From NCBI GenBank assembly GCA_028720105.1, contig JAQYLI010000025.1, forward strand, positions 1 to 64,000: a stretch of 64,000 nucleotides of DNA, in the 5' to 3' direction. Made by a program: the position numbers and the translations under genes. A model generated the notes under the pieces. That model was not told where the DNA came from, did no database searches, and worked only from the letters and a program-made list of their open reading frames with translations. The stretch comes from Oscillospiraceae bacterium (lineage in GTDB: Bacteria > Bacillota > Clostridia > Oscillospirales > Ruminococcaceae). Each line of letters opens with the position of its first letter. The stretch's first letter is position 1. Positions 36,459 to 44,561 of this stretch are shown here, piece by piece.

Positions 36459-37151
36459 ATGCTTAAAATTCAGAACGTTGATTCATACTACGGCGAGAGC
36501 TGCGTTATAAAAGGGCTTTCCTTTGATGTGCCAAAGGGGAAGATAGTAAGTCTTATCGGCAGAAACGGCGTGGGCAAGACCACCACCCTCAAAAGCATTA
36601 TGGGACTTGTGAAAACTCCTGCGGGAAGCATTATGATGGACGGGCAGGAAATGATAAAGCTGCCCGCTTACGAGAGGGTGCGTCTCGGCATCGGCTATGT
36701 TCCCCAGGGAAGAGACATTTTCCCTCAGATGACGGTGCAGGAAAATATTGAGCTGGGTCTCCAGCCCAAGGGCGGCAAGGGTAAAGTTCCCGATTACATT
36801 TACGACCTGTTCCCCATTCTCCCCAAGTTTGCCAAAAGAAAGGGCGGTGACCTTTCGGGCGGTCAGCAGCAGCAGCTTGCTATTGCAAGAGCACTTGCGG
36901 CAGACCCCAAGATAATCATTCTTGATGAGCCTACAGAGGGTATTCAGCCCTCAATAATTCAGGATATCGGCGCGGCGATACGGAAGATAAACGAATGGAA
37001 GGGCATTACCGTTCTCCTTGTGGAGCAGTATCTTGACTTTGTGCTTGAGAATGCAGAGGATATTTACGTTATGGAAAAGGGTGAGATAGTTTTCAAGGGC
37101 GGCAGGAACGAAGCCGACCACGAAACTATTCGTATGCTTATGACCGAATAA
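36459..37151 (+). CDS. urtE: Urea ABC transporter, ATPase UrtE
   Basis: UrtE is the LivF-like second ATPase. Walker A (GRNGVGKTTTLKSIMG), signature (LSGGQQQQLAIARAL), Walker B (KIIILDEPTEGIQPSII) and H-loop (VLLVEQYLDF) are all present; DEPTEGIQPSII is typical of UrtE. 230 residues from the ATG at 36459, about ten bases after GAAGGG. It ends the urt operon and is followed by a terminator. With UrtD it powers uptake of urea at low concentration, normally when nitrogen is short. Confidence 0.95.
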   Translation: MLKIQNVDSYYGESCVIKGLSFDVPKGKIVSLIGRNGVGKTTTLKSIMGLVKTPAGSIMMDGQEMIKLPAYERVRLGIGYVPQGRDIFPQMTVQENIELGLQPKGGKGKVPDYIYDLFPILPKFAKRKGGDLSGGQQQQLAIARALAADPKIIILDEPTEGIQPSIIQDIGAAIRKINEWKGITVLLVEQYLDFVLENAEDIYVMEKGEIVFKGGRNEADHETIRMLMTE

Positions 37152-37154
37152 CCG

Positions 37155-37194
37155 AACAGACCCGGGAGCAGCTTTTCTTCCGGGTCTGTTTTTT
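37155..37194 (+). terminator. Terminator of the urtABCDE operon
   Basis: The stem AACAGACCCGG / CCGGGTCTGTT (11 bp) with a 14-base loop, followed by a T-run, right after the urtE stop. Confidence 0.93.
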
Positions 37195-37216
37195 CTGAAA
37201 AAATTTTCAAAAGCGC

Positions 37217-37245
37217 TTGACAAATTGATACAAATGTGCTATAAT
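37217..37245 (+). promoter_or_regulatory. Perfect sigma-A promoter with no gene downstream (orphan copy 1)
   Basis: TTGACA (37217-37222), a 17-base spacer and TATAAT (37240-37245) point right, but the next gene on that strand is over 10 kb away and the GH25 gene ends convergently 25 bases further on. The same 29 bases occur, identical, at 57641-57669 on the other strand. A small palindrome GAACT-AA-AGTTC follows at about 37252-37263. It may produce an antisense RNA to the GH25 gene or be a relic. Confidence 0.8.
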
Positions 37246-37269
37246 GTATTTGGAACTAAAGTTCTAAGG

Positions 37270-38250
37270 TTATTCCGTTATCCATATGTTGAAGTCCACA
37301 AGCCCCTCTATCCCGTCCACCACTCCCGAGCAGGAATACTGCCACATTTTGTAGTCATAGGTAAAATTGCAGGTGCGATTATAGTCCGCAAGCCATAGGG
37401 GAATGTCCGAAAGCTCGCCCATATCATAGCGGAAAATTGCGGTGTTGATTGTGGAATAGTACATCGGCTCATAGCCCGCTTCTTTTATCCTGTCACAGAA
37501 GACACGACAGCAGACGGTCTGTATCTCCCCTGCCATTCCGTCTGTACGGGCAGGGTCCTCATCGGTGGGAAATTCCCAGTCGAACACTACGGGAAAGGCA
37601 AGCTCCGCTCCCGTTTCCGCAAGCAGATTTATTACATATTCCGCCTCTTCCAAAGCTTCCTCGGAGGTCAGTGCTTGTGAGAAGAAATACACGCCCGTTT
37701 CTATCCCTGCCGCCTTTGCGCCTTCAAGATTTCTTCTGAAATATTTATCCTCGGTCAGCTGTCCCGTTTCATATCCACGATAGCCTATGCGGAGAATGGC
37801 AAATTCTACTCCGTCCGCCTTTACCGCCTGCCAGTCGATATTCTGCTGATAGGAGGACACGTCGATGCCGAAGCGGCTGCGCTTGTTTCCGCTTTCGTCA
37901 AACAGGGTCTTATGCTTCTTTTCGTCCGTTTCAAGGAGGTTCATATCATAATCGTTGAACACAGCGCCATTTATTTCGGGGTATTCAATTTTCTCTATGC
38001 CGTTATCGTATATGTAGACCATATTTTCATTCTGTATACCGGTAACGGCTTCTGTTTCGTGAACGGCAGTCTCAAGTTCCGCGTTCAGACGGGATATTTC
38101 CGCTTCTGCCACGGTTGCCGACGCTCTGAGGCTTTCATTGTCTTTACTTAGCCCCGCAGCTCTTGCGATAAAAAGGCAGGTCGTTCCGAGAGTCAGAACG
38201 GTCATTGCCGACAGTATGATGCAGGGGGCTGTAAGGGGATTTTTACTCAC
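37270..38250 (-). CDS. GH25 lysozyme-type muramidase, membrane-anchored
   Basis: GH25 enzymes cut the glycan chain of peptidoglycan. The 326-residue protein has an N-terminal membrane helix (about residues 10-32, CIILSAMTVLTLGTTCLFIA) followed by a short coiled segment. The GH25 barrel follows: the first Asp in RFGIDVSSYQQ and the catalytic Asp/Glu pair in VVFDWEFP, with ILRIGYRGYETGQ and the C-terminal WQYSCSGVVDGIEGLVDFN strand. All catalytic positions are present. It is the second gene of an operon behind a phosphodiesterase gene (gap 13 bases). Role is probably cell-wall remodelling at the surface. Confidence 0.92.
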   Translation of the reverse strand: MSKNPLTAPCIILSAMTVLTLGTTCLFIARAAGLSKDNESLRASATVAEAEISRLNAELETAVHETEAVTGIQNENMVYIYDNGIEKIEYPEINGAVFNDYDMNLLETDEKKHKTLFDESGNKRSRFGIDVSSYQQNIDWQAVKADGVEFAILRIGYRGYETGQLTEDKYFRRNLEGAKAAGIETGVYFFSQALTSEEALEEAEYVINLLAETGAELAFPVVFDWEFPTDEDPARTDGMAGEIQTVCCRVFCDRIKEAGYEPMYYSTINTAIFRYDMGELSDIPLWLADYNRTCNFTYDYKMWQYSCSGVVDGIEGLVDFNIWITE

Positions 38251-38263
38251 TGTTATTCTCCTT

Positions 38264-39352
38264 TTATTTTGATATGGCGATAAGGGGTATGGTCATTTCG
38301 TCCTCGGTGAGACCTGCGTGGCTGCCCTTGAATTTTGATTCGGTGTTTACTATTTCCGTATCTCCGACAGCTATTGCCAGGAAGTCTCCAAGCATTTTCT
38401 CAAGCTTCGGGTGATCCTGCCCCGAACCTAAAAGCTGCTTTGAAAGAAGCTCTTCCTTTGTGAGCAGGATAAATTCGTCTCCGAAATGCTCATCAAATGC
38501 CGATATGAAGCGGGCTTTCATTCCCTGTTTTACAAAGAAATTAACCGCTCTCGGCTCCATTGAGGGCATTCGCACAAGACATTCGGTGAGATCGTCATAA
38601 TCGGTCAGAAGCTTGTTTTTTACATTTATATGCCCGTGGTCGGCGGTGACTATGAGCAGGGTGTCATGAAGGTCGGAGACAAGCTGCTCGGTGGTTTTTT
38701 CCATATCCGTAAGAAGCTGCTTGATTTCATCGCCGTCAACTCCCCTATTATGCATTGTGCAGTCGGGTTCGTCCCAGTATGCATAGATGTAGGTTCGGTT
38801 TGGTTCAAGGCAATGCTTTTTTATATTTTGGCACAGCTCGCTGTAGGTCTGAGGACGCTCTCCCCAGAATTTTGCAAGGTAATGGGTAGTCACTCCCCTT
38901 TTGCTTATCCTGTCACGTATATTTTCATAGGGGACATATGTCCAAGCGGCGTTAATGTCAAGCTGTTCGCCCGTATCGCCGTCGGTGCCGAAAAAATACA
39001 CGATGTTCCTGTCAAGCTCCTCAAAATAGCCCGTCCAGCCCAGCCACGCCGACTGATTGGGGAAAAGTCCGCTGTCCATAGACGTAGTGGCGGCAACGGT
39101 GGTTGAGGGGAATGTGGAGGAATATTTCGTTATCAAATGCTGACGGAAAAAGCCGTTTTCCGACAGGTGCTTTTCAACAGAGCTTACGCCCATTCCGTCA
39201 AGGAGTATGACAACAACGTTTTTATAGGGTTTATTTAAAAGCATATCCGCTTGGGGCAGGGTGGGGTTGGGCGGCTCTATACCGTAATATTTTAAAACTG
39301 AGCAGGCTAAATTCGCTATGCTTCTGTTGTAGTCGGGGTATTTTATTTTCAT
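38264..39352 (-). CDS. Alkaline-phosphatase-superfamily phosphodiesterase / nucleotide pyrophosphatase
   Basis: This 362-residue protein belongs to the type I phosphodiesterase/nucleotide pyrophosphatase branch of the alkaline phosphatase superfamily. Metal ligands are visible: the Asp in VVILLDGMG (about residue 52), the Thr nucleophile in STFPSTTVAATTSM, and later Asp/His in PDCTMHNRGVDGD and VTADHGHINV, plus a C-terminal His (GSHAGLTEDEM). There is no signal peptide, so it acts in the cytoplasm. GGGGAG precedes the ATG on the minus strand. Promoter at 39387-39415; the GH25 gene follows. The substrate is unknown. Confidence 0.85.
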   Translation of the reverse strand: MKIKYPDYNRSIANLACSVLKYYGIEPPNPTLPQADMLLNKPYKNVVVILLDGMGVSSVEKHLSENGFFRQHLITKYSSTFPSTTVAATTSMDSGLFPNQSAWLGWTGYFEELDRNIVYFFGTDGDTGEQLDINAAWTYVPYENIRDRISKRGVTTHYLAKFWGERPQTYSELCQNIKKHCLEPNRTYIYAYWDEPDCTMHNRGVDGDEIKQLLTDMEKTTEQLVSDLHDTLLIVTADHGHINVKNKLLTDYDDLTECLVRMPSMEPRAVNFFVKQGMKARFISAFDEHFGDEFILLTKEELLSKQLLGSGQDHPKLEKMLGDFLAIAVGDTEIVNTESKFKGSHAGLTEDEMTIPLIAISK

Positions 39353-39386
39353 AAAGCGGTACTCCCCTTTTTATTTTTCTCTTTAA

Positions 39387-39415
39387 ATTATATCAGACAA
39401 GCTTTAATATGTCAA
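39387..39415 (-). promoter_or_regulatory. Sigma-A promoter of the phosphodiesterase-GH25 operon
   Basis: On the minus strand TTGACA (39410-39415) and TATAAT (39387-39392) are 17 bases apart, 35 bases before the start codon. Confidence 0.88.
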
Positions 39416-39425
39416 CATAACACAA

Positions 39426-39519
39426 AAACCGCCCTCGTATCCTACATCAAAGTCGGATACAAGAACGGTTTGTCTCAGGGAGATGGCGGACGGGGCTTCA
39501 GGGACAAACCCTGTCCGCC
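39426..39519. other. Intergenic stretch with two strong hairpins
   Basis: The first hairpin (39426-39471) pairs AAACCG and CTCGTATCC with GGATACAAG and CGGTTT, 15 bp in all with a symmetric 2x2 internal loop. The second (39485-39519) pairs GGCGGACGGGG with CCCTGTCCGCC across a 13-base loop. Neither is followed by a T-run. They lie between the end of glnN and the phosphodiesterase promoter and could belong to a small RNA or a long 3' UTR. I do not recognise an RNA family. Confidence 0.45.
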
Positions 39520-39594
39520 TGTGAGTATATGCACACGTTTGACCGTATGCAGCAGAAAATAGAAGTAAGCGTGGATAATACGGTGAAATTACAA

Positions 39595-39627
39595 ACAGCG
39601 CTCCCCTTGACGGGCAGCGCTGCCTTT
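39595..39627 (-). terminator. Probable terminator of glnN
   Basis: The stem CAGCGCT-CCC / GGG-AGCGCTG with a 5-base loop lies 8 bases past the glnN stop. On the minus strand it is followed only by TTTGTAATTT, so termination may be partial. Confidence 0.65.
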
Positions 39628-39634
39628 AATGTTA

Positions 39635-41740
39635 TTAAACTCTGAACATAAGATCGCCGTATGTGGGGAAGGGCCAGATGGTCTCGGGAGTGATGGTCTC
39701 AAGCTCGTCTGCCACTGCTCTGAGGCTCTGCATTGCTGCAAATACTGTGTTTCTGTAGTATTTAGCGGTAGCTTCTGCATCGCCTGCGTCTCCTGCGCCG
39801 ATAAGCTTTGTATCAAGCTCATCAATTGCTTCGGAAATGCCTGCGTTAAGTGCAGTTACCTTGTCGGCAAGCTTCTTCTCCAGGTCTGCGGATACGCCTG
39901 CAGACTTCTTTGCATTTACGCTGTCGCAAAGCTCCTTGGCAAATTCCATACCTGCGGGAAGTATCTGCTTCTTAGCCATATCAAGCATTGTGAGTGCTTC
40001 GATATTGATGACCTTGGAGTAGTTCTCAAGAATGATCTCGGTTCTGGACTCAAGCTCGGTCTTGGTATATACCTTGAACATCTCGAACATCTTGACGTTC
40101 TTTTCATCTGTGTAGTGAGGTACTGCGTCAACGGTGGAAACATAGTTGGGAAGTCCTCTTCTTGCTGCTTCCTCTACCCAGCTTGCATCATAGCCGTTGC
40201 CGTTGAAGATAACTCTCTTGTGCTTCTTGATGGTCTCAACAAGGAGCTTGTTGAGCTCGGCAGTAAAGTCCTCTGCGCCTTCAAGTCTGTCTGCAAATTC
40301 CTTGAGGGAGTTTGCTACAATGGTATTCAGTATGCAGTTTGTGCAGGCGATGGTCTCGGAAGAACCAAGGCTTCTGAACTCAAACTTGTTACCTGTGAAT
40401 GCAAAGGGAGATGTTCTGTTACGGTCGGTGGTATCCTTGGGGAAGTTGGGAAGTGCCTCAACACCGATAACAAATTCCTCATTTGCACCCGACTTTATCA
40501 TTTCGCCTGTCTCAAGGGCGTCGAGAATCTGCTGAAGCTCGGAGCCTACGAAAATGGACATAATTGCGGGAGGTGCTTCGTTTGCGCCCAGACGGTGGTC
40601 ATTTCCTGCGGACGCTACGGAAAGTCTCAGCAGGTCTGCATTTTCGTCAACTGCCTTGATGATAGCGGCAAGGAAGGTAAGGAACTGGATATTGTCCTTG
40701 GGGTTCTTGCCGGGGTCAAGCAGATTCTGACCGTCATTTGTGGAAATGGACCAGTTATTGTGCTTACCTGAACCGTTAACACCTGCAAAGGGCTTCTCGT
40801 GGAGGAGGCATACAAGACCGTGCTTGAGAGCTACCTTCTTCATAATTTCCATTGTAAGAGCGTTCTGGTCGGCTGCAACGTTTGATGTGGTAAAGATAGG
40901 AGCCATCTCGTGCTGTGCGGGAGCAACCTCGTTATGCTCGGTCTTGGAGTAGATGCCCAGCTTCCAAAGTTCCTCGTCCAGCTCGGTCATATAATCGTGA
41001 ACTCTTGTCTTGATATTTCCGAAGTAGTGATCCTCAAGCTCCTGACCCTTGGGTGCCTTTGCGCCGAAAAGTGTTCTGCCTGTGTAGATAAGATCCTTAC
41101 GCTGATCGTAAAGCTTCTTGTCAACAAGGAAGTATTCCTGCTCGGGGCCGACTGTTGTGGTAACTCTTGTAGCCTTGGAGCCGAAGAGCTTAAGGATTCT
41201 TACAGCCTGCTCGGAAATTACCTCCATAGAACGGAGAAGAGGAGTTTTCTTATCGAGAACTTCACCTGTGTAGGAGCAGAATGCTGTGGGTATGTAAAGG
41301 GTATTATCCTTGATAAATGCAGGAGATGTGGGGTCCCAGGCTGTATAACCTCTTGCCTCAAAGGTGGCTCTCAGACCGCCTGAGGGGAAGGAAGAAGCGT
41401 CGGGCTCGCCCTTGATAAGCTCCTTGCCGGAAAATTCCATTATTACCTTGCCGTCATCTGTGGGGGAGATAAAGGAATCGTGCTTCTCGGCGGACAGACC
41501 TGTCATAGGGTGGAACCAGTGGGTATAGTGGGTAACGCCCTTTTCCACTGCCCAATCCTTCATTGTTGCGGCGATAACGTCCGCTACATCGGGATCGAGA
41601 GCTGTTCCCATTGTCTTTGTTTTAAGCAGGGACTTGTACACATTCTTAGGAAGTCTCTGCTTCATTGTTTCCTCGTTAAAAACGTTGCAGCCGAAATAAT
41701 CGGGCACGTTCTTAATTCCCTGAACTGTTGACTCTGACAT
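39635..41740 (-). CDS. glnN: Glutamine synthetase type III (GlnN)
   Basis: GlnN makes glutamine from glutamate, ammonia and ATP; type III enzymes are large and common in Bacteroidetes and gut clostridia. The 701-residue length, the glutamine synthetase core motifs (VGPEQEYFLVDKKL, GVNGSGKHNNWSIST, RLGANEAPPAIMSIFVG, DRNRTSPFAFTGNKFEFR) and the C-terminal helical extension all fit GSIII. I start at the ATG at 41740, six bases after GGGAGGAA on the minus strand; upstream in-frame codons lie inside the leader hairpin. It has its own promoter and a terminator-containing leader, so it is probably nitrogen-regulated. The urea transport genes lie about 3 kb away. Confidence 0.97.
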   Translation of the reverse strand: MSESTVQGIKNVPDYFGCNVFNEETMKQRLPKNVYKSLLKTKTMGTALDPDVADVIAATMKDWAVEKGVTHYTHWFHPMTGLSAEKHDSFISPTDDGKVIMEFSGKELIKGEPDASSFPSGGLRATFEARGYTAWDPTSPAFIKDNTLYIPTAFCSYTGEVLDKKTPLLRSMEVISEQAVRILKLFGSKATRVTTTVGPEQEYFLVDKKLYDQRKDLIYTGRTLFGAKAPKGQELEDHYFGNIKTRVHDYMTELDEELWKLGIYSKTEHNEVAPAQHEMAPIFTTSNVAADQNALTMEIMKKVALKHGLVCLLHEKPFAGVNGSGKHNNWSISTNDGQNLLDPGKNPKDNIQFLTFLAAIIKAVDENADLLRLSVASAGNDHRLGANEAPPAIMSIFVGSELQQILDALETGEMIKSGANEEFVIGVEALPNFPKDTTDRNRTSPFAFTGNKFEFRSLGSSETIACTNCILNTIVANSLKEFADRLEGAEDFTAELNKLLVETIKKHKRVIFNGNGYDASWVEEAARRGLPNYVSTVDAVPHYTDEKNVKMFEMFKVYTKTELESRTEIILENYSKVINIEALTMLDMAKKQILPAGMEFAKELCDSVNAKKSAGVSADLEKKLADKVTALNAGISEAIDELDTKLIGAGDAGDAEATAKYYRNTVFAAMQSLRAVADELETITPETIWPFPTYGDLMFRV

Positions 41741-41762
41741 ATTATATTCCTCCCAATTCATC

Positions 41763-41885
41763 AAAAACAAAAGGCACCGAAGCACAGCCCAAGAAAATGA
41801 GCTGTACATCGGCGCCGTTGCCTTTGAATTATTAACTTGTTTCTGAGTACAGTATTATAATACACTATATCTTCTCGTTTGTCAA
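41763..41885 (-). promoter_or_regulatory. glnN promoter and leader with internal terminator (attenuator candidate)
   Basis: On the minus strand TTGACA (41880-41885) and TATTAT (41857-41862) are 17 bases apart. About 40 bases into the transcript, GGCGCCGATGTACAGCTC (41799-41816) pairs with GGGCTGTGCTTCGGTGCC (41773-41790) over 18 positions with G-U pairs and one mismatch. It is followed by TTTTGTTTTT (41763-41772), an intrinsic terminator only about 30 bases before glnN. The start codon therefore lies beyond a terminator, which implies control by antitermination. The mechanism is unknown; ANTAR-type control is one possibility from related systems. Confidence 0.8.
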
Positions 41886-42007
41886 GGGCTTTTTTGAATT
41901 TTTTGCAAGTTTTATAAATTATCCTGCAATTTGAGACAGTTTTTTCACAATTAAGCCTATTTTATAAGGGGTATTATGAATTTATCGCCAAGTGCTATTT
42001 CAAAATC

Positions 42008-43324
42008 TTACGGCAACAAACGGTTGAGGTCTCTGGGGAACATTGAAGCCTGACGGACATTCTGTGCGCCGATAAGCTTCATAACCAGTCTCTCAAGACC
42101 TATTCCCAATCCGCCGTGAGGGGGAAGTCCGTATTTATGGCTCTCGAGATAGCTCTTGAAGTCATCGGGGTTAAGTCCCTGTGCCTTCATCTTCTCGATC
42201 TGCTCGTTATAATCGTGGATACGCTGACCGCCTGTGGTTATCTCAAGTCCTCTGAAAAGAAGGTCGAACTTGCAGGCTGTTCTGGGGTCTTCCTTATCGT
42301 TCATTGCATAGAAGGGAGGCTTGGAGGAGGGGAAGTTTGTTACGAAAATGAACTCTGTTCCGTAGTTTTCCTTGGCATAATTGCAGAGGAAAACCTCGTC
42401 CTCGGGCTCAAGGTCGAACTTGTTCTTTGCCTTATTTCCCTTGATGAGTGTTACTGCGTCCTCGAACTTGATGGCAGGTATCTCGGTTATCTCGGGAATA
42501 TCTGCGCCGAGAATGTTTATCTCCTGTGCGTAGTTTTCCTTGAGATATGCCATAAGATAACGGAGCATTGCAGTCTCCATATTCATTACGTCATACATAT
42601 CGTTTATAAAGCCCATCTCGAAGTCAAGACCGATATACTCGTTGAGGTGACGGGAGGTGGAGTGGCGCTCTGCACGGTAAACGGGAGCTATCTCGAATAC
42701 TCTGTCAAAGAAAGCCACCGCTGCCTGCTTATAGAACTGTGGGGACTGATTGAGGAATGCCTCGTTGTCAAAATAATCGAGACGGAAAATGTTTGCGCCG
42801 CCCTCTGCGCCCTGTGCCACGATCTTGGGTGTGTGGATCTCGGTGAATTTATTCTTTATCATAAACTCTCTGAAGCCCGAAACTACGCCCTCCTGAAACT
42901 TGAAAACGGCTCTCTCAACGGGATTTCTGAGAGAAACGCTTCTGTTGTCAAGGTTTACGTCAAGGCTGCAGCCCAGCTTCCTTGCGGAAACGTGGAGGGG
43001 ATAATCATAATCGGGCTTATGGATAAGCTTTATGCCTGTAAGGGAAAGCTCAATGCCGTTATAGGCTCTGTCGTCGTTTCTAACAACGCCCTTTGCTGTC
43101 ACAAAGCAGCCTTCCTTGATACCCTCAATGCTGTCGGGGCAGGTATCGGGGGAATAGACCGTCTGGATAAGATATCTTGCAGTTCTGAGAATTACAAAGG
43201 CGAAACCGCCCATTTTCTTTACCTTATGAACGCAGGCGGAAATTTCGATCTCTTTGCCCTCGCTGCTCTTTGCTTCGTCGAGATCAAACTCGTTTATCAG
43301 CGTTTTTCCGTCGATTTTCTCCAT
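42008..43324 (-). CDS. aspS: Aspartyl-tRNA synthetase, archaeal-type (possibly non-discriminating)
   Basis: This class II synthetase loads Asp onto tRNA-Asp and, in many clostridia, also onto tRNA-Asn. At 438 residues it has the short, archaeal-type build without the bacterial insertion domain. An N-terminal OB fold (residues 20-110) precedes class II motif 2 (YRAERHSTSRHLNEYIGLDFEM) and motif 3 (GLGIGLERLVMKLIGAQNVR). A non-discriminating enzyme would need GatCAB to make Asn-tRNA; that cannot be tested here. The start codon ATG at 43324 follows GAAAGGATGG. It is transcribed in the same direction as glnN, just upstream of that gene's promoter. Confidence 0.9.
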   Translation of the reverse strand: MEKIDGKTLINEFDLDEAKSSEGKEIEISACVHKVKKMGGFAFVILRTARYLIQTVYSPDTCPDSIEGIKEGCFVTAKGVVRNDDRAYNGIELSLTGIKLIHKPDYDYPLHVSARKLGCSLDVNLDNRSVSLRNPVERAVFKFQEGVVSGFREFMIKNKFTEIHTPKIVAQGAEGGANIFRLDYFDNEAFLNQSPQFYKQAAVAFFDRVFEIAPVYRAERHSTSRHLNEYIGLDFEMGFINDMYDVMNMETAMLRYLMAYLKENYAQEINILGADIPEITEIPAIKFEDAVTLIKGNKAKNKFDLEPEDEVFLCNYAKENYGTEFIFVTNFPSSKPPFYAMNDKEDPRTACKFDLLFRGLEITTGGQRIHDYNEQIEKMKAQGLNPDDFKSYLESHKYGLPPHGGLGIGLERLVMKLIGAQNVRQASMFPRDLNRLLP

Positions 43325-43467
43325 TTAGAATTACCATCCTTTCTGAGCCTCGGACAATACGAAGCCCGTCCGAAAGTCCTTGCTTTCAGACTTCCCGACA
43401 GCTGTATTCCCTGTCGGATTTTCCATAAAAATGATTATATCATACCTTTCGGCGGTTGTCAATATGC

Positions 43468-44547
43468 TTATTCCATAAGCTTTTCGGTCACGGGGCCGAA
43501 TTTTGATACTATATCTATAATATAGACTGCAAGTGTAACCCAGAAGCTTACGCAGGTTATCATAACGGGAAGCGTTCTCTTACGATGATACTCCGTGCTG
43601 CGGGGAAGCTCTATGCCCCTGCGGGCAAGAAGTATGGCAAGGGTCACTGTGCCTATTACAAAAAATACGCCCAGAACGCACAGCCAATAGGTATTTGAGG
43701 TCTCGTCATCGGTGAGGAATGTAAGTATGCTGCAGGAAACAGCAAAGGTATTGATGAAAATGTGTCCTGCTATTGGCAGAAGCAGTGAGCCTGTTTTAAC
43801 TGCTGCATAGCCGAAAACCAGTCCCACGCAGAAGCCAAGTATCATCTGGACAAGATTTCCGTGCATCATTCCGAAAATAAGAGCGGAGGCGAATATGGCA
43901 AAGCGCTGGCTCACTGAACTCAGCCGTCTCAGTATAACTCCTCTGAACAAAAGCTCCTCGCAGATGGGGGCAAGTATGGCAGTCAATATTATATCGCAGA
44001 CAAGGTAGGGAACGGACAGGTCTTCCTCCGACAGATACTCCTCCTTTATGGGAGAAAAGCCTGCCGCAAAGCAGCCGCTTATCACTATCTGCTGGAGTAT
44101 CACGCTGACAGAATAGAACAGCATTACCATTCCGAAAAATGCAAACACCCTGCCCATAGTTATGTCATCTGTGCGGAAATATTCGGAAAGCTTTTTTTTG
44201 CTTGAACTTTTATCAAATATGAATATTCCGAGACAGAAAGCAATGGAGGGAACAGCCCCTGCTATGGCATAGGGAATGTCCATTATCTGCGTATTTTCGT
44301 CGTTTACTCTGAACTCATAGCCGAAAAGCATCATCATCACAAATATGATATTTGCGAGTACAAGGCTGCCTATGGTGTGGATAAGGGCTTCTGTAAACAC
44401 CGTGCGGTAGTTTTGCTTTAGGGCTCTTCGCTCATTTTCGGGAACGGACGCCGTTCTCCGCATATACCCGCCGCCCTGCGTATAGGGCTGATATGCGGGA
44501 TAAGGAGCAGTGCTTTGTTCCACGGGATTATTTCGGTTTTCTTCCAT
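43468..44547 (-). CDS. CPBP-family intramembrane metalloprotease (Abi family)
   Basis: CPBP proteins are membrane proteases related to CAAX-processing enzymes. The 359-residue protein has a Pro/Tyr/Gln-rich cytoplasmic N-terminus of about 50 residues, then about eight membrane helices. It carries the three catalytic motifs: EELLFRG (E-E-x3-R), FGMMHGN (F-x3-H) and HIFIN (H-x3-N). I place the start at 44547, five bases after GGAGCG on the minus strand; a longer frame overlaps lexA. It follows lexA by 15 bases in the same operon. Substrate unknown; a stress or immunity role is possible given the lexA link. Confidence 0.88.
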   Translation of the reverse strand: MEENRNNPVEQSTAPYPAYQPYTQGGGYMRRTASVPENERRALKQNYRTVFTEALIHTIGSLVLANIIFVMMMLFGYEFRVNDENTQIMDIPYAIAGAVPSIAFCLGIFIFDKSSSKKKLSEYFRTDDITMGRVFAFFGMVMLFYSVSVILQQIVISGCFAAGFSPIKEEYLSEEDLSVPYLVCDIILTAILAPICEELLFRGVILRRLSSVSQRFAIFASALIFGMMHGNLVQMILGFCVGLVFGYAAVKTGSLLLPIAGHIFINTFAVSCSILTFLTDDETSNTYWLCVLGVFFVIGTVTLAILLARRGIELPRSTEYHRKRTLPVMITCVSFWVTLAVYIIDIVSKFGPVTEKLME

Positions 44548-44561
44548 TAAACGCTCCGTTC

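Noticed and set aside
39629-40771. A 380-codon open frame antisense to glnN
   Set aside because: Shadow of a highly conserved gene, Cys-rich translation, no start signals.
42116-43525. A 469-codon open frame antisense to aspS
   Set aside because: The opposite strand carries a complete, well-conserved aspS; this frame is a coding shadow.
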